From Planctomycetaceae bacterium (GTDB lineage Bacteria > Planctomycetota > Planctomycetia > Pirellulales > UBA1268): a DNA stretch of 7,107 bases. Of the stretch, positions 1 to 6,715 are shown one piece after another. The stretch is from contig NZNR01000003.1 of the NCBI GenBank assembly GCA_002694955.1, forward strand, positions 1 through 7,107, read 5' to 3'. Each line of letters begins with the position of its first letter. Positions within the stretch are counted from its first letter, which is position 1. Under the pieces are notes generated by a model, which was not told the DNA's origin, did no database searches, and saw nothing but the letters and a program-made list of their open reading frames with translations. The position numbers and the translations under genes were made by a program.

Positions 1-596
1 CTCTCCGCATCTAAATGATTGGTCGGTTCGTCGAGCAATAATAGGTCTGGTTCTTCGAGAAGGAGACGACACAGCGCGACACGCCTCCGCTCACCACCAG
101 ACAAGTTTGTAACACTCCAATCTGCAGGTGGAAGATTCATGGCGTCCATAGCAATTTCCACTTGCCGGTCGAGATCCCACAAATTCTTTGCATCAATTTC
201 GTCCTGAACAGTTGCCTGTTCAGCAAGAAGTTTCTCCATCTGCTCATCAGTAAGAGGCTCAGCAAAGCTGGCATTAATCTCTTCGTATCGCTTGAGTACT
301 GCGCGAGAACGAGTCACTCCATCCATTACATTTTCAAATACCGTCTTCTCAGCATCGAGTTCTGGCTCTTGCTCCAGATACCCGACACTAAATCCTTCTG
401 ATAATCGTGCCTCGCCCTCATATTCCGTATCAAGTCCCGCCATGATCTTCATCAGCGTACTTTTGCCTGCACCATTTCGACCTAGCAGCCCAATCTTCGC
501 GCCGGGATAGAAGGCTACATTGATTTCTTTTAGCAGTTCACGTTGACCAAATTTTTTGGTGAGATCAGTAATCTGAAAAATAAACTGGGGACCCAT
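1..596 (-). CDS. ettA: ABC-F ATPase, EttA-type translation factor (N-terminal part, partial)
   Basis: The minus-strand frame opens with ATG at 596-594 and stays open to the left edge, giving 198 complete codons of a protein that is usually about 555 residues. It covers the first ATP-binding domain. I see Walker [10 protein letters not shown] (residues 39-47), a Q-loop in YLEQEP (about 73-78), the ABC signature [16 protein letters not shown] (165-180) and Walker B with D-loop [14 protein letters not shown] (185-198). The segment at about 95-140, between Q-loop and signature, matches the helical arm insertion of EttA. The [17 protein letters not shown] and [24 protein letters not shown] stretches closely resemble E. 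coli EttA. No membrane segment is present, as expected for a soluble ABC-F protein. EttA binds the ribosomal E site and couples translation to the ATP/ADP state; that role comes from the family. AGGAG at 606-602 lies 5 nt before the ATG and supports this start. The second ATPase domain is outside the window. Confidence 0.94.
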   Translation of the reverse strand, partial: MGPQFIFQITDLTKKFGQRELLKEINVAFYPGAKIGLLGRNGAGKSTLMKIMAGLDTEYEGEARLSEGFSVGYLEQEPELDAEKTVFENVMDGVTRSRAVLKRYEEINASFAEPLTDEQMEKLLAEQATVQDEIDAKNLWDLDRQVEIAMDAMNLPPADWSVTNLSGGERRRVALCRLLLEEPDLLLLDEPTNHLDAE

Positions 597-688
597 CGAT
601 TCTCCTATGAGTACGTAAACCTCGCCTGAACCGAAAACACACAACGCAACTGTCGGTCATACCAGGCTCTCTGTTCCATCGTAACGCA

Positions 689-706
689 TTGTCGAGCGAT
701 CGACGA
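689..706. repeat. Small inverted repeat, 7-bp stem with GCGA loop
   Basis: TTGTCGA (689-695) and TCGACGA (700-706) can pair through seven positions, one of them a G-U wobble on the plus strand, around a GCGA tetraloop of the GNRA class. No T-run follows on the plus strand, so it is not a standard intrinsic terminator. On the minus strand it would lie in the 5' leader of ettA. It could be an RNA hairpin or a dyad operator, but a stem this short can arise by chance. Confidence 0.3.
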
Positions 707-781
707 GCCACTTGCAATGGAACCAGCGGCAGCCCACTTCATGCGACGACCATCGCCAGCATGGGGAGTTAGCGGCTGTCG

Positions 782-810
782 TTGCAGGGCTTCTTACCTT
801 CCACTACGAT
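782..810 (+). promoter_or_regulatory. Weak sigma70-like promoter candidate for the sulfurtransferase-SufE operon
   Basis: TTGCAG (782-787) and TACGAT (805-810) are separated by exactly 17 bp and match the -35 and -10 consensus at 3 of 6 and 4 of 6 positions. Transcription would start near 817, giving a leader of about 37 nt before the ATG at 854. The match is poor and rests on spacing and position alone; promoter consensus in this organism is unknown. Confidence 0.22.
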
Positions 811-839
811 CAGTTTACTTCGAAAAATTTATATAAATG

Positions 840-845
840 AAGGAG
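840..845 (+). promoter_or_regulatory. Ribosome binding site that fixes the sulfurtransferase start
   Basis: AAGGAG lies 8 nt before the ATG at 854. The reading frame is open further upstream to a TTG at 782, but those 24 codons precede this strong Shine-Dalgarno and do not resemble the family N-terminus, so the start is placed at 854. Confidence 0.8.
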
Positions 846-853
846 TTGCTTCC

Positions 854-1747
854 ATGGCCGAATATGCAGACCCCGATGTCCTCGTATCAACAGAGTGGGT
901 TGCTGAACATCACGATGATCCAACGGTACGGATCGTTGAATCGAATGAGGATCGGGCTCTATATACCCAGGGTCATGTTCCAGGGGCTGTAGAAATCGAC
1001 TGGCAGGTAGATCTTCAAGACCAGGTCGTTCGTGACTATGTCGATCGCAAGGGATTTGAGGAAATCTGCCGAAATAACGGCATAAGCAATGAAACGACAG
1101 TTATTTTCTATGGAGACAAGAATAACTGGTGGGCCTGCTACGCCTTCTGGGTATTCAAACTGTACGGCCACCCGCGATGCAAAATCATGAATGGTGGACG
1201 AAAAAAATGGCAGTTGGAGGGTCGAGCCTGGTCAACTGACCGCACAACGTATCCAAAGACAAGCTACTCTGCACCAGAGCAGGACCGTTCAGTTCGCGCC
1301 CTTCGAGATGACGTACTCAAGCACCAAAAAGCTGGTGAAAATCTTGTTGATGTTCGAAGTCCCGAAGAATACTCCGGTGAGAGACTACACATGCCCGACT
1401 ACCCGAATGAAGGAGCTCTGCGTGGGGGTCATATACCTGGGGCAGTGAATATACCGTGGCCTCTATCAGTCAACGAGGACGGCACATTCAAGTCAGCCAA
1501 AGACCTTGAAGAGCTGTACTGCAAAGCAAATCATCTCGAGAGCCAGAGTCCAACAATTGCATATTGCCGAATTGGGGAGCGTTCCAGCCTCACGTGGTTT
1601 GTTCTCAAATATCTTCTTGGTTTTGGCAATGTCCGCAATTATGACGGTTCATGGATGGAATGGGGCAACTGCGTCGGCGTCCCTATCGTCAAGGGCTCAC
1701 AGCCTAGCGGTGAAACAGGAGACAACACAACTACTCAAAATTCTTAG
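854..1747 (+). CDS. Two-domain rhodanese-type sulfurtransferase (thiosulfate or 3-mercaptopyruvate sulfurtransferase)
   Basis: This is a 297-residue tandem-rhodanese protein, about the usual family length. The N-terminal domain (about 8-125) keeps the rhodanese fold, with [11 protein letters not shown] at 40-50 and [20 protein letters not shown] near 86-105, and lacks an active-site cysteine loop. The C-terminal domain (about 145-285) carries [10 protein letters not shown] (166-175), [12 protein letters not shown] (191-202) and the catalytic loop CRIGERS, with Cys238. Family members move a sulfane sulfur from thiosulfate or 3-mercaptopyruvate to a thiophilic acceptor through a cysteine persulfide. 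The CRIGERSS loop and surrounding sequence resemble mycobacterial CysA/SseA-type enzymes more than the CGSGVTA loop of classical mercaptopyruvate sulfurtransferases, so the natural donor is uncertain. No signal peptide is seen, which suggests a cytoplasmic enzyme. A SufE-family gene follows after 55 bp on the same strand, probably in the same operon, and is a plausible sulfur acceptor. Confidence 0.94.
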   Translation: MAEYADPDVLVSTEWVAEHHDDPTVRIVESNEDRALYTQGHVPGAVEIDWQVDLQDQVVRDYVDRKGFEEICRNNGISNETTVIFYGDKNNWWACYAFWVFKLYGHPRCKIMNGGRKKWQLEGRAWSTDRTTYPKTSYSAPEQDRSVRALRDDVLKHQKAGENLVDVRSPEEYSGERLHMPDYPNEGALRGGHIPGAVNIPWPLSVNEDGTFKSAKDLEELYCKANHLESQSPTIAYCRIGERSSLTWFVLKYLLGFGNVRNYDGSWMEWGNCVGVPIVKGSQPSGETGDNTTTQNS

Positions 1748-1789
1748 AGCAACCAAAACGCATCAGCCAAAAGCAGAATCTCCGACTAC

Positions 1790-1794
1790 GAGGA
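1790..1794 (+). promoter_or_regulatory. Ribosome binding site that fixes the SufE start
   Basis: GAGGA sits 8 nt before the ATG at 1803. The frame is open far upstream inside the sulfurtransferase gene, back to 1506, but this site and the start of SufE similarity place translation at 1803. Confidence 0.7.
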
Positions 1795-1802
1795 TTTTAA
1801 AT

Positions 1803-2231
1803 ATGGAAACAGTGAGCGAACGAATCGACCAGATTGTCGAGGAGTTTGTTGACTTGGACTCTCGAGAAAAACTTGAATTACTCCTCGACTTTGCGAATCG
1901 CCTGCCTCCATTGAACGCTGAATATCTCGACAAAAAAGAACATGAAGATCGTCGAGTCCATGAGTGCCAAACCTCTGTATTTCTTTGGCCAGAAATCAGC
2001 GATGGTTCAATGCGTCTTGTCGCAGAAGTTGCCGAAGAGGCGCCGACCGTAAAGGGGTTTGTTGCGATTCTCTCGGAGGCAGTTGCTGACCGCCCACAGA
2101 CTGAAGCAGAAGAACTACCCGATGATCTTCTTGAAAAAATTGGGTTGGCTGACGTACTGGGTATGTTACGAAGCAGGGGGCTTCGCGCCATAGTAGGGCG
2201 GGTTCGTCGGGAGCTGATAGATGCGGAATAA
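1803..2231 (+). CDS. sufE: SufE-family cysteine-desulfurase-associated sulfur acceptor
   Basis: The 142-residue product matches SufE/CsdE proteins in length and layout. It opens with a helical segment (about 4-33), then has the loop RRVHECQTSVFLWPEI (50-65) with the persulfide-accepting cysteine at Cys55, equivalent to Cys51 of E. coli SufE. A helical C-terminal half contains PTVKGFVAIL (about 83-92) and the typical ending GLADVLGMLRSRGLRAIVGRVRREL. SufE accepts sulfur from the desulfurase SufS as a persulfide and passes it to the SufBCD Fe-S scaffold in the cytoplasm. No sufS or sufBCD is in this window. The gene instead follows a rhodanese, so the donor could be that sulfurtransferase; this is inferred from adjacency. 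A long open frame antisense to it (2236-1763) is a shadow. Confidence 0.93.
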   Translation: METVSERIDQIVEEFVDLDSREKLELLLDFANRLPPLNAEYLDKKEHEDRRVHECQTSVFLWPEISDGSMRLVAEVAEEAPTVKGFVAILSEAVADRPQTEAEELPDDLLEKIGLADVLGMLRSRGLRAIVGRVRRELIDAE

Positions 2232-2325
2232 TTCACACTAAAACCTCTGGTGATAATTTCGCTATGTTTGTGGAAGCACGTACTATCTATTCAGCCTATT
2301 CAGATAGAAGGAAAAAGCCTCGGCA

Positions 2326-3378
2326 ATGACCACATCAGATTCCATTAAAAATAACGGACCACTTGTTGCAGGAATTGACCTCGGTGGCACAGCTGTGAAT
2401 TCCACACTTCTGGACAGCACCGGAACCTTCCTAATCTCTGATCTTTGTGAACATCCGGCGAGGAGTGTCGAAGGACCAGCTATCTGTTTGCAGCAAATTG
2501 TTGATGGCTTGCAAAAAGCCATCAACAAAGCCGGACGCGTTCGGAGCGAAATTGCTGCGATCGGGCTCGACACACCTGGACCAGCAACTGCAGATGGAGT
2601 CTTTAGCAGTCGTGGTTCAACAAATTTCGTTCACCCTGACTGGGCTGGTTTTGATATCCGTGGTGGCCTCGAAAAAATACTAGGCGTTCCTGTTCATTAT
2701 CTAAACGACGGGAACGCAGCTGCCGTATGGGGACATACAACTATCTTCGGAAATCAACCAAACAAGACTTCGGTATCTGCCATCATCGGAACAGGTCTTG
2801 GCGGCGGAATCATCCATAAAGGGACTGTTGTCGCTGGCAGCCGAGGCTTTGGTGGAGAACTTGGCCATGTTCTGATCCCGACCGACAGCCTCACAACAAT
2901 GCTTCCAGAACTAATCGGAGTTAAGGCACCGTGCAACTGTGGTCGTGACGGCTGCCTTGAATCACTCTGCTCGCTGACAGCAATCAGGAAAAATCTACTT
3001 CCTCATTATCTTCAGAAATATAGCAACCACCCATTAGCAACTCTTGATCCTGCCAAAGCCGCTGTTCAAGTTCGTGGGCTTGCTGCTGATGGTGATGAAA
3101 TGTGCCAGTCAGTTTTTCGGGTTCAGGCACGAGCTCTAGGCCTGTTCTTCGACCAAATGATCAATGTATTTGACCCAGACACGCTGATTATTGGAGGAGG
3201 CGCCATTGAGACCGAGGAAGCCTTCCAGGCGTGGTTCATTGACGAAGTACGAAAGGGCATGCCAAGCCAGAGAGAAGAGCAACTAAGTATCACAATTAAG
3301 ATCATGCCAAATGGGGATACGGCTGGTGCTCGGGGTGCTGCAATCGAGGCTCAGCGGACGCTCTTATCTGAAGACTGA
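2326..3378 (+). CDS. ROK-family protein, probable sugar kinase (glucokinase-like)
   Basis: This 350-residue protein has the full ROK-kinase layout. The phosphate-1 motif is DLGGT (18-22). GLDTPGP (80-86) and the sugar-binding region GSTNF...W (97-106) follow. The catalytic-base motif LNDGNAAA has Asp128, and the phosphate-2 motif is GTGLGGG (155-161). GELGH (177-181) with CNCGRDGCLES (203-213) supplies the structural zinc ligands His181, Cys203, Cys205 and Cys210. IIGGGA (288-293) is the adenosine-side loop. No helix-turn-helix precedes the kinase domain, so it is a kinase rather than a ROK repressor. The likely reaction is ATP-dependent phosphorylation of glucose or a related (possibly N-acetylated) hexose in the cytoplasm; specificity cannot be read from sequence. 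The catalytic loop reads NDG where many family members have NDA. ATG 2326 has AAGGA at 2308-2312, 13 nt upstream and rather far, and an in-frame TAG at 2305 excludes an earlier start. It lies 94 bp after sufE and is convergent with hpnH. Confidence 0.92.
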   Translation: MTTSDSIKNNGPLVAGIDLGGTAVNSTLLDSTGTFLISDLCEHPARSVEGPAICLQQIVDGLQKAINKAGRVRSEIAAIGLDTPGPATADGVFSSRGSTNFVHPDWAGFDIRGGLEKILGVPVHYLNDGNAAAVWGHTTIFGNQPNKTSVSAIIGTGLGGGIIHKGTVVAGSRGFGGELGHVLIPTDSLTTMLPELIGVKAPCNCGRDGCLESLCSLTAIRKNLLPHYLQKYSNHPLATLDPAKAAVQVRGLAADGDEMCQSVFRVQARALGLFFDQMINVFDPDTLIIGGGAIETEEAFQAWFIDEVRKGMPSQREEQLSITIKIMPNGDTAGARGAAIEAQRTLLSED

Positions 3379-3425
3379 TCTTTACACTTTTGAAACAACG
3401 GCTGATTGATTGCCTGGCAGTTACT
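3379..3425. other. Convergent intergenic gap between the ROK gene and hpnH
   Basis: These 47 bp separate the stops of two converging genes. I see no GC-rich stem followed by a T-run on either strand, so no intrinsic terminator can be called here; termination may be Rho-dependent or overlap the coding ends. Confidence 0.6.
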
Positions 3426-4544
3426 TCAAGCCACAGTCTTCGCTGGAACAGAATCAATTATGGGAAGCACCGGAAATACTGGAGCCTGCCGTTCTTCAGG
3501 AGGGGCTGAGATAGGTTCAGGCTGGTCCCGCGGAGGACCGAATAACGCAAGTCGGGCTGTCCGTAAAAAGCCATTCCATGACCCGAAGGTGGCTTCAACG
3601 GCCGCAGGCTCATACCCACAATGCGCCATACACTGCTGGCATTGTGGGTTTCCACTTGCTCGCCCATACGAGTTCCAATCGGTAGTATTCATGAGTTCCG
3701 TGAAACTTTTAGCATATCCATCATCCAGTAAATAACATGGTTTTTGCCAACCGAAGAGACTGTACGACGGAGTCCCCCAAGGCCTACACTCCAGATCCCA
3801 ATTGCCTTTAAGAAACTCAAGGAAGACTGGAGACTGATTGAATTTCCATCGACTTTTTGCATTCTTAAAAATTTTCTTAAAGAGACCATGACTTCTTTCA
3901 CGGCTCAAAAAAATATCCTGCTCGGGTGCTTTCTCATAAGAATACCCTGGAGACACCATCATTCCCTCAACACCAAGCTGCATCACCTCGTCAAAAAACT
4001 GACGACAACGTTCTGGCTCAGCATCGGCAAACAGGGTGGAATTTGTCGTTACGCGAAAGCCAGCATTCCTGGCAGCACGAATTGCATTAACTGCCATCTC
4101 GTACACTCCGTCACGACAAACTGACGCGTCATGCTCCTGTCGGAGCCCGTCCAGATGAATCGAAAAAGCAAGATACTTTGATGGTGTGAACCGTGAAAGC
4201 ATCTCCTCAAGTTTGATCGCATTGGTACAAACATAGAGATACTTTTTACGGGCTACTATTCCAGCGATAATTTCTTCAATCTGTGGGTGTAGCAAAGGCT
4301 CACCACCCGGAATGGCAACGATCGGTGCACCACATTCATCCACCGCCTTGAAACACTGGTCTGGGGACAGATGCTGTCGGAGAATTTCACTTGGGTGTTG
4401 AATCTTTCCACATCCAGCGCACGCAAGGTTACACCGAAAAAGAGGTTCAAGCATAAGCACAAGTGGATACTTATGATTTCCCCTGAGACGTTGCACTGCG
4501 ACATGCCTCAACACCGCCATCATCTGCCCAACAGGAACACTCAT
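3426..4544 (-). CDS. hpnH: Adenosylhopane synthase HpnH, radical SAM hopanoid enzyme
   Basis: The 372-residue product is a full-length HpnH. The radical SAM cluster motif CNLACAGC gives Cys38, Cys42 and Cys45 (CX3CX2C), within the family-typical YPLVLMLEPLFRCNLACAGC region. GGEP at 80-83 is the SAM-contacting motif. Cys106 in YLYVCTN matches the conserved cysteine reported for Zymomonas HpnH to quench the radical intermediate. The C-terminal half has VEGMMVSPGYSYEKAP (192-207), WKFNQSPVFLEFL, FGWQKPCYLL and a Cys302/Cys305/Cys309 group in CQQCMAHCGYE. HpnH joins a SAM-derived 5'-deoxyadenosyl radical to hopene, giving adenosylhopane for C35 hopanoids. The frame opens upstream at 4640, but that part overlaps shc. 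ATG 4544 has AAGAGG 7 nt upstream and yields the standard N-terminus. The start overlaps the shc stop as ATGA. After about residue 336 the tail is proline-rich and looks disordered. Confidence 0.97.
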   Translation of the reverse strand: MSVPVGQMMAVLRHVAVQRLRGNHKYPLVLMLEPLFRCNLACAGCGKIQHPSEILRQHLSPDQCFKAVDECGAPIVAIPGGEPLLHPQIEEIIAGIVARKKYLYVCTNAIKLEEMLSRFTPSKYLAFSIHLDGLRQEHDASVCRDGVYEMAVNAIRAARNAGFRVTTNSTLFADAEPERCRQFFDEVMQLGVEGMMVSPGYSYEKAPEQDIFLSRERSHGLFKKIFKNAKSRWKFNQSPVFLEFLKGNWDLECRPWGTPSYSLFGWQKPCYLLDDGYAKSFTELMNTTDWNSYGRASGNPQCQQCMAHCGYEPAAVEATFGSWNGFLRTARLALFGPPRDQPEPISAPPEERQAPVFPVLPIIDSVPAKTVA

Positions 4545-6715
4545 GCCAATACCTCTTCGTACACTTTTGATGATCTGCTTTGCACCGCGAACTGACCTTG
4601 ATTCTGTTTGGTGCCCGCAATACCTAACGAGGCCCGCCACCTTGCGATCGCAATGAGAGGAAAGGAAATGCGATAGTAGTGATAGCGAAGATAAAACACC
4701 TCGGGGAAGCCAGTCCCTGTAAACGCGGTCTCATTCCAGTCACCATCAGGTCGTTGGGTCGTCAACAACCACTGAATACCCCGAATTGCTGATGAAGAAC
4801 CGTATTCATCAGCGGCTACAAGACCGGCAACTGCCCAAGCTGTTTGCGAGGCAGTTGGATCTCCAATACCTTTCAGAGACGAATCAGTGTAACTTGCGGG
4901 ACTTTCACCCCACGCGCCATTCGCCTGTTGCTTCGACTTGAGCCATGCTGCGCCTCGCCTAACCAATGGATCGTTCTGTGAAACGCCTACTGCTCGAAGT
5001 CCTTCGATAGCCTGCCACGTACCGTAAATGTAATTGACTCCCCAACGCCCAAACCAACTTCCGTCGGGTTCCTGAGTCTCACAAAGGTAGTTGATCGCTC
5101 GATCAACTACTGGTTCACCTACGCGATGGCCAAGGCTTCCGAATGCTTCAAGCACGCGACCTGCAAGATCCGGTGAACTTGGGTCAATCATTGCGTTGTG
5201 ATCTGCGAAGGGAACCCGGCAAAGTATCTCATGGTTATTATTGCGGTCGAACGCACCCCAGCCTCCGTCACTATTCTGCATTGCCGTTAGCCAATGAATT
5301 CCGCGACGAGTTGCTGTTTTTACAGAACTCAGTCGCCGGCTAGCGATGCCCTCATCTGACATATTTTGTTGCTTCATCCATGATGAAAACGCAATGAGAA
5401 CCATCGCGGTGTCATCAACATCTGGGTAATACCGGTTCGCGTACTCAAAGCACCACCCAGAGGGGACGGCCTTCACTCGGTGAGACCAGTCACCTGCAAA
5501 CCGAACTTCTCGCTCAAGCAACCAATCGACGGCGGAACTCATGCTGGTGGAAATACTCGTTGAAGGCGAGGTAATTTCAGCAAGTCCTCGTAAGGCTATC
5601 GCTGTGTCCCAGACAGGCGACCGACAAGGCTCGACACGAATCGTTTTTTCATCCGGACGTTCAAGCAGACCTTCTAATTGCTTCCAACACTCGGACACTT
5701 CGGCAGAATCATCCGAGCAACCCATCGCGCGAAGTGCCACGATACTCCAGACAATAGGTGGAAAAATAGCGCCAAGACCATCACTACCCTCGAACCGCTC
5801 AAGCATCCATTGTCGACATGCCATGACCGCTCGTCGCCGCAGTGGCCGGAAACCAAGGCAATCGACATTTTTGATCACAGCGTCAACAATCCGAAAGAAT
5901 CGGGACCATGCATCATTCCCGCCTATAGAGCGGCTCCTTGTCTCACTGGCACAATCTGCAAAGAGCTCCTCAATCCCCATGTCTTGCGGTAACCTTCGTA
6001 TCGGCTTGAAGGCCCATATCAATGAAAGAGGTACAATCATTGTTCGTGACCAAGCTGAAACCCGATGAAGGCTAATAGGAAACCAATCCGGAAGAAGAAT
6101 CATCTCGGGAGGAACAGCTGGGCAGTCTGAGTACGGAATTTGTCCGAGGAGGGCTAAATAAAAGCGAGTAAAACTATTTACAGCCCACGGGCCACCAGCT
6201 CTCTTTATCGCATCACGGGCCCGCTTCATGGGCTCTGAATCTGCGTCACAACCACACATTTTTAGGGCAAGATAAGCCTTTACACTGGCACTTGGGTCAG
6301 GTTCTCCGCCTGGATAAATTGACCAACCACCTTCTGGTAACTGTTCGGTGAGGATTCGGTTAACACACCCACCCATGGTGCTTTGATCAAGACGGCCCGC
6401 CCATCCGCAAATGAGAAGATACTCACTCTCGAGAATGGTATCCCCTTCCAGCGGGCCCCTCCAGTGTCCGTCACCTTCTTGGTTTTTTATAAACCAGCTT
6501 GCAGTTTGTTGCAGGGCAAGATCTGCGAGGCTCTCTGTAACTTTGGACTGTTTATCAGCTTTAGACTGCCAACCGGATAGCGCAGCCGGAGAGCCTATCG
6601 TGGTTGGGCTCATCGATCTACTGACACCATCGCACCGTTGTTTGAGATTGGATGGGCCGTTGGTCGACTCACTACTCCAAACAGAAGTTGGTTCACTACG
6701 TCCAAAAACAGTCAT
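4541..6715 (-). CDS. shc: Squalene-hopene cyclase
   Basis: From ATG 6715 this is a 724-residue class II triterpene cyclase. The catalytic motif is YYPDVDDTA, with the DVDD acid at 432-435. QW repeats include QNSDGGWGAFD (about 480), QEPDGSWFGRWGVNYIYGT (about 548) and QRPDGDW (about 654). Other hallmarks are WDTAIALRGLAE (about 369), VPFADHNAMIDPSSPD (501-516), the GTGFP loop (about 667) and the aromatic FYLRYHYYRISFP (about 674), which helps line the active site. The enzyme is a monotopic membrane protein that protonates squalene and cyclises it to hopene or hopanol. Similarity to known cyclases begins only near residue 60, so the first part is unconserved and the start is uncertain. ATG 6715 has GGAG 13 nt upstream; ATG 6613 (690 residues) has no clear site; ATG 6784 and TTG 6817 are also in frame. 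It is followed directly by hpnH, forming a hopanoid operon. Confidence 0.96.
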   Translation of the reverse strand: MTVFGRSEPTSVWSSESTNGPSNLKQRCDGVSRSMSPTTIGSPAALSGWQSKADKQSKVTESLADLALQQTASWFIKNQEGDGHWRGPLEGDTILESEYLLICGWAGRLDQSTMGGCVNRILTEQLPEGGWSIYPGGEPDPSASVKAYLALKMCGCDADSEPMKRARDAIKRAGGPWAVNSFTRFYLALLGQIPYSDCPAVPPEMILLPDWFPISLHRVSAWSRTMIVPLSLIWAFKPIRRLPQDMGIEELFADCASETRSRSIGGNDAWSRFFRIVDAVIKNVDCLGFRPLRRRAVMACRQWMLERFEGSDGLGAIFPPIVWSIVALRAMGCSDDSAEVSECWKQLEGLLERPDEKTIRVEPCRSPVWDTAIALRGLAEITSPSTSISTSMSSAVDWLLEREVRFAGDWSHRVKAVPSGWCFEYANRYYPDVDDTAMVLIAFSSWMKQQNMSDEGIASRRLSSVKTATRRGIHWLTAMQNSDGGWGAFDRNNNHEILCRVPFADHNAMIDPSSPDLAGRVLEAFGSLGHRVGEPVVDRAINYLCETQEPDGSWFGRWGVNYIYGTWQAIEGLRAVGVSQNDPLVRRGAAWLKSKQQANGAWGESPASYTDSSLKGIGDPTASQTAWAVAGLVAADEYGSSSAIRGIQWLLTTQRPDGDWNETAFTGTGFPEVFYLRYHYYRISFPLIAIARWRASLGIAGTKQNQGQFAVQSRSSKVYEEVLA
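4552..4557 (-). promoter_or_regulatory. Ribosome binding site of hpnH inside the end of shc
   Basis: AAGAGG on the minus strand lies within the last codons of shc and 7 nt before the hpnH ATG at 4544. It fixes the hpnH start and, with the ATGA stop-start overlap at 4544-4541, suggests coupled translation of the two hopanoid genes. Confidence 0.75.

Larger units (their letters stand above)
597..853. other. Divergent intergenic region between ettA and the sulfurtransferase gene
   Basis: These 257 bp separate two divergent genes and must hold at least one promoter for each unless transcription comes from further away. Visible elements are the ettA Shine-Dalgarno at 606-602 (minus), a short hairpin at 689-706, a weak promoter-like pair at 782-810 (plus), an AT-rich 12-bp perfect palindrome at 827-838 and the sulfurtransferase Shine-Dalgarno at 840-845. 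A 45-codon minus-strand reading frame (742-605) crosses the left half and ends inside the ettA Shine-Dalgarno. I found no tRNA-like fold, T-rich terminator or recognisable riboswitch by eye. Confidence 0.7.

Noticed and set aside
832..837. TATAAA as a -10 box for the sulfurtransferase
   Set aside because: No -35-like element lies 16-18 bp upstream, and the implied transcription start would fall in the Shine-Dalgarno.
782..853. A 24-residue N-terminal extension of the sulfurtransferase from a TTG
   Set aside because: It precedes a strong Shine-Dalgarno (840-845) and does not resemble the family N-terminus.
1763..2236. A 157-codon open frame on the minus strand opposite sufE
   Set aside because: It is Ser/Arg-rich with no recognisable motif, and the opposite strand carries a clear SufE with its catalytic cysteine and ribosome binding site.
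2287..2303. Tandem CTATTCAG repeat (two 8-bp copies, 1 bp apart) upstream of the ROK gene
   Set aside because: It is only two short copies with no dyad partner or matching site elsewhere in the window; chance duplication is likely, though an operator is not excluded.
3379..3425. Possible bidirectional terminator between converging genes
   Set aside because: No stable stem with a flanking T-run is visible on either strand.
3744..4124. A 126-codon open frame on the plus strand inside hpnH
   Set aside because: It is antisense to conserved HpnH core motifs and resembles no known protein.
5541..6068. A 175-codon open frame on the plus strand inside shc
   Set aside because: It lies wholly antisense to conserved cyclase sequence, has Ser/Arg-rich shadow composition and no family motif.
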